DNA from: Pseudomonas sp. ATCC 13867
GTDB taxonomy: Bacteria; Pseudomonadota; Gammaproteobacteria; Pseudomonadales; Pseudomonadaceae
Assembly: GCF_000349845.1 (NCBI RefSeq)
Contig: NC_020829.1
Coordinates: forward strand, 4,409,001 to 4,473,000
DNA: 64,000 nucleotides
Reading direction: 5' to 3'
The notes below the pieces were generated by a model. That model searched no databases. It was not told the origin of the DNA and worked only from the letters and a program-made list of their open reading frames with translations. The translations under genes and the position numbers were made by a program. Positions 8,069 through 17,422 of the stretch are shown here, piece after piece (within the stretch, counting starts at the first letter, position 1; the number at the start of each line of letters is the position of its first letter).

Positions 8069-9445
8069 TTACACGTGGTGATCACCTCTGCTGCGAGCCT
8101 TGCGGTTGGTGTAGTCATCGAGCCGGTTCGCCGCACCCAGCGCCAGATTCATCACACACCATTGCAACGGGTCAGGAAGCATCGCCGGGGTCTTGTGCCG
8201 CAAGGCGGCCAGAAGTGGATGTTCGATACCACCGATTCGCTCGGCGAGCAGATGCCCCATGAGCGATTGAGTCCCCACCCCGTGTCCGGAACATCCGGCC
8301 GTGTATAGGATGTTCTGCTGCGCACCGGTCTCACCGACCACCGGCAACGCGTCGTAGGCAAAGCTGATGTAGCCACTCCAGCAGGCCTGGATACCAAGAC
8401 CACGCAAGGTTGGAAAACGATCGTTCAGCGCCAACGCCAGTTCGCGATAGGCGGCATGATCCGGTTCGTTCGGCGTTTGGGCGCCATATACGTAACGCAG
8501 CCGCTTGGTCGTCAGTACAAGCGTATTGCGGGCGGTAAGACGATGGCTCTCCATGGTGAAGTGCGAGGTCACGATCCCTTCACGATTGGGCCAACCCAGC
8601 GAGTCCAACTGTGCGGAGGAGAGCGGTTCGGTCTCGATTGCAGAAACCTTCAGCGGCATCACTTTGTTCTGCAGCAAGCCCAGCTGAGGCGTATAGGCGT
8701 TGGTTGCCAACACCAGGAAAGGAGCACTCGCCGTGCCTCGGGCTGTCCGGCACTGAATGGTCGGGCCTTCCTGGTACGACAGAAGAGCCGTGTTTTCATA
8801 CAGCTTCACCCCTGCCTGAATGGCCGCACGCCGCAACCCCATCACATATTTGCCCGGATTGAGCGTGCCACCGCCGGGGACATAGCAACCGAACAGGAAC
8901 GCGGGCGGTATTCCACGAGCGCGCATGGCGGCGTAATCGAGAAACTCACCGGGGGAGCCCAGTTCCAGGCCTGTACGCATACTCTCGCGAAGCTTCCTCT
9001 CCTGGGAGGGATGGACCCCGGCGCGGATGATGCCCGAGGCGTTGTAGTCGCAGTCGATCCCGAGTTCGCCGAGCCTCTTTTCGACATAGGAAACGCCCTG
9101 ATCGTAGAAGCGAACGATTTCCTTCGCCTGCTTGCGGCCAACGCGCTTGAGGAACAACTCGTATTCAAGCCCCTGGCCGCCGGCAAGGTACCCCGCGTTG
9201 CGGCCGCTGGCACCAAAGCCGGCGAAATCCTTCTCCAGCACTATCACCTTCGCGCCCAGTGCGGTGAGCTCCAGGGCAGTGGAGAGGCCGGCGAAACCGG
9301 CCCCCACCACTATCACATCGGCAGTGACGTGACCTTCGAGCTCCGGCTGCAAGTCGTCCGGTTTCTCGACCCAGCCGCCAAGACTGCGAAACGTTTGGGC
9401 TCCGGCGCCACGGCCGGCACTTTCATCTGGATAATTCCCACGCAT
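8069..9445 (-). CDS. FAD-dependent oxidoreductase, DAO/PuuB-like
   Basis: This 458 aa protein belongs to the D-amino-acid-oxidase fold (glycine oxidase / gamma-glutamylputrescine oxidase-like). The FAD-binding motif is DVIVVGAGFAG (about residues 43-53), followed by GASGRNAGYL, a signature of the PuuB-like group. There is no signal peptide, so it is cytoplasmic. A strong GGAGG Shine-Dalgarno lies before the ATG, 11 bp after the thiolase gene, making it the last gene of the acyl-CoA operon read from 14757. Likely role: oxidation of an amine or amino-acid-like intermediate, producing an imine or aldehyde. The substrate is not readable. Confidence 0.82.
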   Translation of the reverse strand: MRGNYPDESAGRGAGAQTFRSLGGWVEKPDDLQPELEGHVTADVIVVGAGFAGLSTALELTALGAKVIVLEKDFAGFGASGRNAGYLAGGQGLEYELFLKRVGRKQAKEIVRFYDQGVSYVEKRLGELGIDCDYNASGIIRAGVHPSQERKLRESMRTGLELGSPGEFLDYAAMRARGIPPAFLFGCYVPGGGTLNPGKYVMGLRRAAIQAGVKLYENTALLSYQEGPTIQCRTARGTASAPFLVLATNAYTPQLGLLQNKVMPLKVSAIETEPLSSAQLDSLGWPNREGIVTSHFTMESHRLTARNTLVLTTKRLRYVYGAQTPNEPDHAAYRELALALNDRFPTLRGLGIQACWSGYISFAYDALPVVGETGAQQNILYTAGCSGHGVGTQSLMGHLLAERIGGIEHPLLAALRHKTPAMLPDPLQWCVMNLALGAANRLDDYTNRKARSRGDHHV

Positions 9446-9456
9446 GGCCAGGCCTC

Positions 9457-10695
9457 CTATCGGCTCAGGATATGAATTGCGACAGCGCCCTCTTCCACAC
9501 CCACGAGTCCGCCGCCGTTCTCCTGAATCGCATGGCGCGCGCCCTCGACCTGACGTGCTCCCGCCTCCCCACGCAACTGGGTGGTGAGCTCGTAGAGCTG
9601 GCCGATGCCAGTCGCGCCGAGAGGATGCCCCTTGGATTCCAGGCCACCAGACGGGTTGATCGGAATCCGGCCGCCCACGGTGAAGTCACCGCGTTCGGCA
9701 CAGGGCCCGCCCTGCCCCATGGGAGCCAAACCAAGGTTTTCCGCCTGGATGATCTCGCCCATGGCGGATGCGTCGTGGACTTCGGCCACATGCATGTCCT
9801 GGGGGCCCAGACCGGCGATCTCGTAGGCCTGCAGCGCAGCCAGGTGGCTGACATGCTTCTCCGACTCGTCGATGCCCCGCAGCGTGAAGCTGCGGATCAC
9901 GCTGGCGGCGATCTTCACGCAGCGCCGCGGGTCGGCACCGATCCGTTTCAGGCCGGCCTCGGTGCAGATGATCGCGGCGGCGGCGCCGTCGGTCATGGGT
10001 GCGCACATCGGCAGGGTGATCGGATAGGTGATCGGCGGCGCCGCCAGCACTTCCTCGATGGTGAAGGGCTTGCGGAACTGGGAGTACGGGTTGTGCACCG
10101 AATGGTTATGGTTCTTCGCGCACACCGCCGCGATCTGCCGCTGGGTGGTGCCGTAGGTTTTCATGTGCCAACGGCAGAAGCCGGCGTAGATGGACATGAA
10201 GCGGCTGTACGGACGGTCGGACTCCGAGCCGGGCGGCGGCACTATTCCGTCCCCCATCTTCGACAGGATGGCGAAGTTTTCCTCCGCACGGGCTACGTCC
10301 CATCCCGCTTCGAACAGGGCGAAGGACTTCGCCTTGTCGGCCACCACCATCTTCTCGCAGCCCAGGGCCAGCGCAACATCGGTCGCGCCAGCACGCAGGC
10401 TCTGCACCGCCAGGTGGACAGCAGTGCTGCCAGATGCGCAGGCGTTCTCCACGTTGTAGGCCGGCACACCTTCGATGCCGATCTTGCTCATGACCACCTG
10501 CCCGGGAATGGACAGCTGGCCCTGCAAGGCTCCGTTGGTGATGCCGGCGTAGAAGACGGCCCCGATATCGGAGCGTTGTGCGCCGGAATCAGCCAACGCA
10601 CCGTTGAGCGCTTCCAGGGCCAGCTCTTCAAGCTTGCGGTCCGGATGGCGACCGAATTCGGTCATGGCAATGCCGGCGATATAGATTGGTTCCAT
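9457..10695 (-). CDS. SCP2-type thiolase (thiolase family protein)
   Basis: This 412 aa thiolase is of the sterol-carrier-protein-X class. The nucleophile is C86 in NVENACASGS and a GHPLGATG histidine motif lies near residue 348. The C-terminus has ENGGGLVGVEEGA rather than the CxGGG of classical thiolases, which is typical of SCP2-type enzymes acting on branched or side-chain acyl-CoAs. It follows the acyl-CoA synthetase by 17 bp and precedes the FAD oxidoreductase by 11 bp. Expected reaction: thiolytic or retro-Claisen cleavage of a 3-oxoacyl-CoA in the cytoplasm. Confidence 0.87.
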   Translation of the reverse strand: MEPIYIAGIAMTEFGRHPDRKLEELALEALNGALADSGAQRSDIGAVFYAGITNGALQGQLSIPGQVVMSKIGIEGVPAYNVENACASGSTAVHLAVQSLRAGATDVALALGCEKMVVADKAKSFALFEAGWDVARAEENFAILSKMGDGIVPPPGSESDRPYSRFMSIYAGFCRWHMKTYGTTQRQIAAVCAKNHNHSVHNPYSQFRKPFTIEEVLAAPPITYPITLPMCAPMTDGAAAAIICTEAGLKRIGADPRRCVKIAASVIRSFTLRGIDESEKHVSHLAALQAYEIAGLGPQDMHVAEVHDASAMGEIIQAENLGLAPMGQGGPCAERGDFTVGGRIPINPSGGLESKGHPLGATGIGQLYELTTQLRGEAGARQVEGARHAIQENGGGLVGVEEGAVAIHILSR

Positions 10696-10712
10696 CAGAG
10701 CTCTCCTCGACC

Positions 10713-12272
10713 TCAGATCTGCCGGTTGGCGGCTTGCCAGTAGCGTGCGCGCAGGTCCTTCTTCAGGACCTTGCCAACCGGGCTTCGTGGCAGGGCATCA
10801 ACGAAGTCGACGGTCTTGGGCGCCTTCACCGACCCCAGGCGCTCCTTGCACAGCGCAATCAGCTCTTCGGCGCTGACGCTCTGCCCGGTGGCCAGTTCCA
10901 CCACCGCCTTGACGCTCTCGCCCCACTTCTCGTCCGGCACGCCGATCACCGCGCAGTCCTGCACCGCCGGGTGACCCCAGAGCACTTGCTCAACCTCGCT
11001 CGGGTACACGTTGAAACCACCGGAAATGATCATGTCCTTCTTGCGGTCGGTGATGTGGAGGTAGCCATCGGCATCAAGGTGACCGATATCGCCGGTATGC
11101 AGCCAGCCGTCGATGATGGTTTCCGCGGTCTTCTGCGGGTCCTTGTAGTAGCCCTTCATGATCAGGTCGCCACGCACGCAGATCTCACCCGTCTCGCCCT
11201 GCGGCAGGATCTGGTTGTCGTCGTTCATGATCTCGACCCGGATCAGCGGGTTGGGCCTGCCGACCGAGGACAGCCGCTCGTTGCCTGCGACAGCGCCATC
11301 GACGAAGTGCTCGCCTGGCGTCAGGTGTGCGATGGCGCCTGGTGCTTCGGTCTGGCCATAGCCTTCCATCATGACCGGCCCGAAGACCTCGATGGCCTGG
11401 CGCAGCTTCTCCACCGACATCGGTGCCGCGCCGTAGAGGAAATAGCGCAGCGACGAGAAGTCGACCTTCTTGTTCAGGTCGGGAATGTCCAGCAGTCGAT
11501 AGATCACGGTCGGCGGCAGGAAGAACTCCGTGACCTTGTATTGCGGAATCGCAGCCAGCAGCAGCTGCGGATCGGGCTTGGTGATCACCACCACGGTGCC
11601 GCCCCTTGCCGTGCAGGGGAAGGACAGCATGCCGGCGGTATGGGTCATCGGCGCCGCCGCCAGGTTCACCGGCCGGATGTCCGCCGGATAAGGGGTATTG
11701 ATCATGAAATGCGCGAAGCTGGTCTGTACGCTCCGATGCGTGTTCATGACCCCCTTGGGCAAGCCTGTAGTGCCACCGGTGGGACCGACCCAAATCACAT
11801 CGTCGGGGTCAACGGCGACCCGCGGATCGGTGCTCGGTTGGTCCTGGACGAAGCTCTGGAGCGACTCCGCACCATCTACATCCCCATCGACGCAAATCCA
11901 TAGGCGGACCTTGGGCAGCTGCGGGCGCAAGGAGGTAATGGCTTCGGCGAATTCACGCTGGAAGAACAGGATTTCGCAGTCGAACGCGTCCAGCACATAG
12001 CGGTTTTCCTCGGGCGCGTTGCGCGCGCCCACCGGAATCCAGCATTGATTGGCACGCCACAGTCCCAGCGCGCAGAGCCAGGCCGTCACATCGTTGGCCG
12101 CCCAGACGGCGCCCTTGGTTCCGGACGCGAAGCCCCTGGCCAGAAGGGCATTAGCAATGCGGCAGGACATTTCACCCGCTTCGGTGAAGGTCGTGACCTC
12201 ACCGTCCTGGATGTAGGCCGCGCCGTTCGGATTGCTCCGCCAGCCGCGGTCGAAGAAATCGATAATCGCCAT
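10713..12272 (-). CDS. Acyl-CoA synthetase (AMP-forming)
   Basis: This 519 aa member of the ANL superfamily activates a carboxylic acid to its CoA thioester with ATP. The open frame extends further, but the ATG at 12272 (MAIIDFFDRG) is chosen because the extension would overlap the upstream gene. The P-loop VGPTGGTTGLPKG lies at residues 162-174. GYGQTEAPG, GWLHTGDIG, DRKKDMIISGG and the catalytic-lysine region PRSPVGKVLKKDL follow in the right order. It starts 10 bp after the saccharopine-dehydrogenase-like gene. The acid could be short, aromatic or alicyclic, and the specificity cannot be read. Confidence 0.9.
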   Translation of the reverse strand: MAIIDFFDRGWRSNPNGAAYIQDGEVTTFTEAGEMSCRIANALLARGFASGTKGAVWAANDVTAWLCALGLWRANQCWIPVGARNAPEENRYVLDAFDCEILFFQREFAEAITSLRPQLPKVRLWICVDGDVDGAESLQSFVQDQPSTDPRVAVDPDDVIWVGPTGGTTGLPKGVMNTHRSVQTSFAHFMINTPYPADIRPVNLAAAPMTHTAGMLSFPCTARGGTVVVITKPDPQLLLAAIPQYKVTEFFLPPTVIYRLLDIPDLNKKVDFSSLRYFLYGAAPMSVEKLRQAIEVFGPVMMEGYGQTEAPGAIAHLTPGEHFVDGAVAGNERLSSVGRPNPLIRVEIMNDDNQILPQGETGEICVRGDLIMKGYYKDPQKTAETIIDGWLHTGDIGHLDADGYLHITDRKKDMIISGGFNVYPSEVEQVLWGHPAVQDCAVIGVPDEKWGESVKAVVELATGQSVSAEELIALCKERLGSVKAPKTVDFVDALPRSPVGKVLKKDLRARYWQAANRQI

Positions 12273-12282
12273 CTTCGTCACT

Positions 12283-13413
12283 TCACAGCTGGGTAATGGA
12301 TGCGCGAGCCAGACCACGCTGCTCGAGGAAGCCGAGCATGTAGCGATGGCCGAAGGCTTTCGAGGTCGATGCGAAGCCCACCTTGGCGGTGTCGTTATCC
12401 AGCAGGCGAACCACGGCTGCGGCATGAAGCGCGCCGGTGGCGATGTAGGGCTTCACGCCATGAACGGTGGCGCGTACGGCCGACAGGTGGCCACGACCGA
12501 TGGCGAAGTCGACGGTGCGCTGCAGCGGGCCGCGCTCACGCGGCGGCATGACCGGGGTCGTGGAGTCGACGAGACTCTTGATCACCGCGTCCTGCTGTTC
12601 CTTGGGCAGGTGCTTGTATTCGGCCTCCCACTTCTCGCCCAGCGCATGCACGCTCTGCATGACCGGGTTGTCGTAGAAGCCGACGCAAGAGATGCAGCTA
12701 CGCACACGCGGATCGTTCTCGAAGTACACCGGCAGCGAAGTACCGCCCCACGGCAAGCAGAACACGGACTCCATCAGGTCCGGCGAAACCACATTGAAGC
12801 TGGAACGCGGCGAGTGCGGGACCAGTTTGTTCTCCCACAGATAGTGGGCTTCCTGGCGATAGGTTTCGAAGATGGTGGCAGCCGAACCCACGGACACACC
12901 GGCGGCACCGCGCGGGCCACGGGTCAGGGTCGCGGTTTCCAGCGCATCGATGCCCTGGGTTTCCAGTGCCAGCTCGGCCGCGATCTCGGCGTAGGTGTAC
13001 ATGTAGGCGACCGAGGGCGACAGCAGCAGGCCAGCCTGGCGGAACAGCTCACCGTAGTTATCGCGCAGGGCGCGGATGTGCTGCTGCTCACCGGCCGGGT
13101 CCAGGTAGTGGCAGCCCGCCTTGAGGGCAGCCTCGACGGTAACCTGACCGAAGTTTGCGAACGGACCGACGGTGCTGCAGACCACGCGGGCCCCCTTGAA
13201 CACCTTGACCAGCGCCTCGACCTCGTGGGGGCACTCGACCAGCTCATAGGTGGCGGACTCGAGGCCGACCACACGCTCGGCCATCATTTCCTTGGCGCGG
13301 GCGGCATTGCGGGCAACCGCGGTGAACGGAATGCCTTGGTCGATCAGCCAATCCATGATCAGCATGCCGGTGTAACCGCTGGCGCCATAGACAACGACAG
13401 GATATTTAGCCAT
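12283..13413 (-). CDS. Saccharopine dehydrogenase-like NAD(P)-binding oxidoreductase
   Basis: This 376 aa protein has an N-terminal Rossmann motif VVYGASGYTGMLI (about residues 7-19) of the saccharopine-dehydrogenase / trans-acting enoyl reductase family. It also has the family-typical CSTVGPFANFG and ACHYLDPAGE-like region (here CHYLDPAGEQQH). Such proteins reduce or oxidise C=C or C=N bonds with NAD(P)H. In a CoA-dependent catabolic operon either an enoyl reduction or an imine step is possible. It lies between the acyl-CoA dehydrogenase (60 bp upstream) and the acyl-CoA synthetase (10 bp downstream). The function is not certain beyond the family. Confidence 0.8.
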   Translation of the reverse strand: MAKYPVVVYGASGYTGMLIMDWLIDQGIPFTAVARNAARAKEMMAERVVGLESATYELVECPHEVEALVKVFKGARVVCSTVGPFANFGQVTVEAALKAGCHYLDPAGEQQHIRALRDNYGELFRQAGLLLSPSVAYMYTYAEIAAELALETQGIDALETATLTRGPRGAAGVSVGSAATIFETYRQEAHYLWENKLVPHSPRSSFNVVSPDLMESVFCLPWGGTSLPVYFENDPRVRSCISCVGFYDNPVMQSVHALGEKWEAEYKHLPKEQQDAVIKSLVDSTTPVMPPRERGPLQRTVDFAIGRGHLSAVRATVHGVKPYIATGALHAAAVVRLLDNDTAKVGFASTSKAFGHRYMLGFLEQRGLARASITQL

Positions 13414-13473
13414 TGCGAGTTCCTCGCTTTCTTATTGAATGGTTTTTGTTGGTGGTGAAACGGCCGGACCCGA

Positions 13474-14757
13474 TCAGGCCTGGGACCAGCCTTCGGCATA
13501 GAGCTGCTGCGCAAGCAGCCCCAGACGCATGGTCAGGATGCGGTTCTCACCGTCTTCGATGAGCGCGGACTGGGTGTCGCGCAGCAGCTTCTCGATCGGG
13601 TACTCGAGGGTGGTGCCGTTGCCGCCGAAGAGGCGGAACGCTTCCTCCACCACCGCCAGCGTCTCTTCGGTCACGGTGACCTTGGCAGAGGCAGTGGCAT
13701 AGGGATGGGTTAGCGGCGAGAGACGAGCAAAGCTCAGTGAGCGACGAGCGACCGCACGGGCGGTTTCCACTCGACGGAGCATTTCGCCCAGGCGCAGTCG
13801 CGTCATTTGGTGGTCGATCAGCATGCGGCCGCCCTGGCGACGCTCATGGCAGTACTGCAGCGCCAGCTCGAATGCAGCCCGGGCAACGCCGGTGAAGACC
13901 TGGCTCATGTGGGTGCCGGCGTAGGACCAGGAAGAGCTCACAGCGCCGTAGTAGCCATCTTTCTCGGCAATGGCGAAGCGCCGCGGGATACGCACGTCAT
14001 CGAAGTAGATTTCGCCCTGGGGCAGCGAGCGCTGGCCGATCTTCGCCAGCGGCTTGCCCTTGGAAACGCCCTTGATATCAAGCGGCACGATCACAGCGAT
14101 GCCATTGGGCAGGCCATCGTCAGCGTAGAAACCGTCACCGTAGTCGGCGCACATCAGGCCGAAGGCGACCTGAGCCACCGCGCCGTTGGACACCCAGGCC
14201 GAGCTCTGGCCATTGATGATGATCTCGTCGCCGACGACCTTGGCGGTCAGGTTGCCAATGTTGGCAGGCGTGCCGGCAGGCCAGTCGCGCTTGATATCCA
14301 GCAGTTGGTTGTCGCTGCCGCGATCCGGCTGGGTGGCCATCCAGCACCCGATACGCCCCTGGCACAGCTCGACCAGCTCGGCGCTGCCGGCGGCGGCAGC
14401 CATCTGCAGCGGGAAGCCGGCGCAGCCGAGCGATACGCCCAGGCCTGCATCGCCCCAACCCAGCTCCTCGCCAATCATGGACTCGATGCGTACCGCCATT
14501 TCCGGCGGCAGCTCGGCCAGCAGCGCGGGATCGAGCCCCAGCTTCGCGAACTCGCCAAATACCGAATAGAAGGGCGAGCCGGGAGCGATGACTTCTTCCG
14601 CGCTCATGCGATCCAGCTCGCGCCCGATCGGCCGCAGTACGTCTTTTGCGAAGCGATGCACCGAGGCCTGGATCGCGGCCTCTTCTTCAGACAGTGGGGT
14701 TTCGAATCCGCTCAGACCGACGGCAGGCAAGGTCAGGTTGGGCTTCAGAGAAATCAT
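13474..14757 (-). CDS. Acyl-CoA dehydrogenase family protein
   Basis: This 427 aa flavoprotein is the probable first gene of the operon. The ATG at 14757 is chosen over the upstream open frame because AGGAGGTGTC sits at ideal spacing before it. The acyl-CoA dehydrogenase pattern is seen in the N-terminal helical domain, the mid-beta region (WMATQPDRGSDNQL) and the C-terminal FGGNGTTLEYPIEKLLRD. The segment ALIEDGENR occupies the place of the catalytic YEGT, with a glutamate retained. It probably introduces a double bond into an acyl-CoA from the synthetase product. The 402 bp upstream contain a strong palindrome (14972-14995). Confidence 0.88.
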   Translation of the reverse strand: MISLKPNLTLPAVGLSGFETPLSEEEAAIQASVHRFAKDVLRPIGRELDRMSAEEVIAPGSPFYSVFGEFAKLGLDPALLAELPPEMAVRIESMIGEELGWGDAGLGVSLGCAGFPLQMAAAAGSAELVELCQGRIGCWMATQPDRGSDNQLLDIKRDWPAGTPANIGNLTAKVVGDEIIINGQSSAWVSNGAVAQVAFGLMCADYGDGFYADDGLPNGIAVIVPLDIKGVSKGKPLAKIGQRSLPQGEIYFDDVRIPRRFAIAEKDGYYGAVSSSWSYAGTHMSQVFTGVARAAFELALQYCHERRQGGRMLIDHQMTRLRLGEMLRRVETARAVARRSLSFARLSPLTHPYATASAKVTVTEETLAVVEEAFRLFGGNGTTLEYPIEKLLRDTQSALIEDGENRILTMRLGLLAQQLYAEGWSQA

Positions 14758-14971
14758 GGCGACACCTCCTGGGAAGGCACCTGACAGGTCATCCGTTGGA
14801 GACCGGACAGGCAGTAGAGGCGACCGGAGAACGCGAACGTCGGCGAGCTGCTGCAAGGCATTGGGGCGGCAGTGAGATTCCCACTGCACATCGATCCAGC
14901 TGCGAGCTCTCGGCGCTCGTCCTCCTGGTCAGCCTGTTGTTGTTTGAGGTCAATCTAACAAGCCGTCTATT

Positions 14972-14995
14972 TTTACGCAACAAGTGTTATGTAAA
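14972..14995. promoter_or_regulatory. Palindromic operator candidate upstream of acyl-CoA operon
   Basis: A 24-bp inverted repeat has arms TTTACGCAACA and TGTTATGTAAA (9 of 11 paired positions match) and lies about 215 bp before the acyl-CoA dehydrogenase start. The right arm is the reverse complement of the 11-mer found upstream of amine oxidase A at 2462-2472. Size and symmetry suit a TetR-type dimer. The rest of the 14758-15159 gap shows no gene. Confidence 0.5.
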
Positions 14996-15159
14996 TATTT
15001 GACCGCCAGTCGCAACGAGAGTCGAAGGCGTCAGTCAGGCGCGCCAAATGCCAACCGGAAGCACTCGGCACGTTGATAGATCAGAGAGGTTCAAGCCCCT
15101 TTAGAGGCTTGTCAGCGGCGCACTCGGAGCCTGCCCAGCTCCCGACTGAAAATCCCTTT

Positions 15160-16020
15160 TCAGCCGTTCGGAGTGTCACCTGGCGCACTGCTGCGTCGCC
15201 ACAGCGAGCCGCTCCGCAGGCCTCGATGGCGGAAGGGTTGGAACCCTGTCATCTGTCTCAGGCGAGGGGACATGTCACGGACAATTTCGGCGGGTATCTG
15301 GAGCGGGTGGGCATCCAGGGGCACCAGCGAGGCAATGTTGAACAACGCTACGGCTAGCCTCTGCCTGTCAGCCTGCGAGACGTTAGCGCCAATGCCATGC
15401 ACAAGCTTGCCGCTGCAGAAAAGAACCGCCCCGGCCTTCAGCGGCACGGGTATCGTCGACTCCGGCTGATAGGGCTCGCAGAAATCCCACTCGTGACTGC
15501 CCGGAATCAGCCGAACAGCGCCGGAGGCTTGAGTCGAGTCGCCCAGCGCGACGTACATACTGCACGTCACTTCCTCCGCGCCCGGGCCGTATGGAAGGAA
15601 AATCGGGTAGTGATACAGGCTGCGTCCCAGCGGCAATGCCTCATCGCCGGGACGGCTCTCCAATACCTCGGAGCAGCTCAGCCACATGGCACCGCTGCTC
15701 CCGCCCAGAAGAGCCAGGACCAGTGCATTGATGTTGTCCTGATCCAGGAAGGCATCTCGGAAGGTCTTGCTCAGCGTCACCAGGTTCGCCACGTGAGCCG
15801 AGCATCGGCCGGACTCGTGACCACCCAGGCCTTGCGCAAGATCAGCCGCAATGGCTGCATCGATTTCCACATTGATGGCGGCGACCTGCCGGGCACTGAG
15901 CACTCCTTCGAGAATCACTGCCCCGTCCTTCTGGACAATGTCGATCACATCGTCGACCGACGTGTCGCCAGGCACCGTCTGCAGCCCCCGCACGACGGTG
16001 TTTCCCTCAGGGTAATCCAT
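15160..16020 (-). CDS. Phytanoyl-CoA dioxygenase-like protein with altered metal site
   Basis: This 286 aa PhyH-fold protein starts at the ATG at 16020 (MDYPEGN), preceded by GAGGAGC; the longer frame has no ribosome site. The conserved RLIPGSHEWDF (about 170-180), LVHGIGANVS (distal H208) and R221 are present. However, the position of the usual HxD reads H137-Y-P139, so the metal-binding aspartate appears to be absent. Loss of this residue is known from Fe/2OG halogenases (Asp to Ala/Gly) and from inactive members. Which applies here is unclear. It stands alone downstream of an AraC gene on the same strand. Confidence 0.75.
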   Translation of the reverse strand: MDYPEGNTVVRGLQTVPGDTSVDDVIDIVQKDGAVILEGVLSARQVAAINVEIDAAIAADLAQGLGGHESGRCSAHVANLVTLSKTFRDAFLDQDNINALVLALLGGSSGAMWLSCSEVLESRPGDEALPLGRSLYHYPIFLPYGPGAEEVTCSMYVALGDSTQASGAVRLIPGSHEWDFCEPYQPESTIPVPLKAGAVLFCSGKLVHGIGANVSQADRQRLAVALFNIASLVPLDAHPLQIPAEIVRDMSPRLRQMTGFQPFRHRGLRSGSLWRRSSAPGDTPNG

Positions 16021-16271
16021 TGCTTGCTCCTCGCTCGCGGGTGCTCTGAATGCGGAGGCTGCCTGGTATCGACAGGAGGAAAAGCATCGCCTGGCACGAA
16101 TACGCAATACCCGTGCACGCTGCTGCTTCAGCGCCCCGGCAGGAAATCTAGCAATGCGGAATATTTTTAACAACGACCGTTATTTCAATGTATTCAGGAC
16201 GCTGGGGTCCGCCGACTCACGTTGCCATCACCGACCGGCCCCGATTCACGGAGCGGATGAAAATTGGAAAC

Positions 16272-17321
16272 TCAGTCCCCGTGGCCAGTGCGGGCGGACC
16301 GGTAGCGCCCAGGACTCATGCCAGTCCACTGGCGGAAGACACGATGGAAAGCACTGGGCTCCTGAAAGCCGCAACGAATGGCGATTTCCGTGATACTCAG
16401 CTCGGTATCATCAAGAAGCTCGAAGGCAAGGGCCTTGCGCACCTCGTGCTTGAGCAACTGGTAAGAAAAACCTTCACGCTCAAGCTGTCGACGGAAAGCA
16501 GAATCCGTCATCGACAGGCTGCGCGCCATGTCTGTCAGCGAAAGCCAATCCTGCTCACTTCCGGCCTTCAGGCGTCGATAGACCTTGGCGGACAGACCGC
16601 TGCGATTGCGGAAGCGAACCACCACGCCTTCCGGTGCATGACGCAGGAACTGCTTGAGCCCGGCAAAGTTGCGCACCACCGGCAGGCCGAGTTGCGAGGC
16701 GTCGAACTCCACTTCGGTGTGCGTGGCGTCAAACTGAATCCAGTGCCCCCACAGCAGCGGGTCCGTTCTGTGGGGCGGGCGGGAATGCCCGAACTGGGTT
16801 CGCTCCAGGTTGATCCGCCTTCCCACAAGCCAGCAGGCAACGCCCATGACCATGCTGAGGTATACCTCCTCGGCGACGCCCCGGATGGAGCTCTCATCGA
16901 TCCGGTTGTCGAGCACGATCACCGCGCGATCACCGCGTATCTCCAGCCGCGCCCGGATATCCGCGAGGAACAGGCCGAGGCCCGACAGGCACTGATTCAG
17001 CGCGCGCCCAAGGTCGGGCTCATGCAGCGCGCTTCGGCAGATCATGGCGAAACTGCCGCGCGGCATGCCGCGTGAATCGAAGGCGAAAAACTCGTCGCCG
17101 AGCTCTTCGGTGAGCGACAGCCACAAGCGTGTTACCGCATCGGCGGGCACACCATGCAGAGGGTCGAGCAGCCAGGACGGATCGATCCCCGCTGCATCCA
17201 GCAGTTCCCTTACCCGCTGTGGGCGAGAGGCCAGACGATGCAGGGCAGTCGTCACGAAATACGCGGCGACCGAGTCGCTCTGGCGAAGTACTCCGGACTC
17301 GGTGTCACTCTTTTCGATCAT
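16272..17321 (-). CDS. AraC family regulator with Arabinose_bd-type N-terminal domain
   Basis: This 349 aa protein has an N-terminal effector domain of the Arabinose_bd / OruR type (about residues 20-210) and a C-terminal double helix-turn-helix (about 240-340). The latter includes TDSAFRRQLEREGFSYQLL and the signature AIRCGFQEPSAFHRVFRQWTGMSPGRYR. Regulators of this type usually activate a neighbouring catabolic operon in response to its substrate. It lies upstream of the dioxygenase-like gene at 15160-16020 on the same strand and divergent from the thiolase at 17423, so either may be its target. Confidence 0.88.
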   Translation of the reverse strand: MIEKSDTESGVLRQSDSVAAYFVTTALHRLASRPQRVRELLDAAGIDPSWLLDPLHGVPADAVTRLWLSLTEELGDEFFAFDSRGMPRGSFAMICRSALHEPDLGRALNQCLSGLGLFLADIRARLEIRGDRAVIVLDNRIDESSIRGVAEEVYLSMVMGVACWLVGRRINLERTQFGHSRPPHRTDPLLWGHWIQFDATHTEVEFDASQLGLPVVRNFAGLKQFLRHAPEGVVVRFRNRSGLSAKVYRRLKAGSEQDWLSLTDMARSLSMTDSAFRRQLEREGFSYQLLKHEVRKALAFELLDDTELSITEIAIRCGFQEPSAFHRVFRQWTGMSPGRYRSARTGHGD

Positions 17322-17422
17322 CTGCAGTATCCATTTTCGTCAACGGCGGCTGCGCGATTCAGGCATAGGAGGTTGCTTACCCGCGTCCTAGACTCCCGGC
17401 CATACAGCCAGGAGCCACAACC

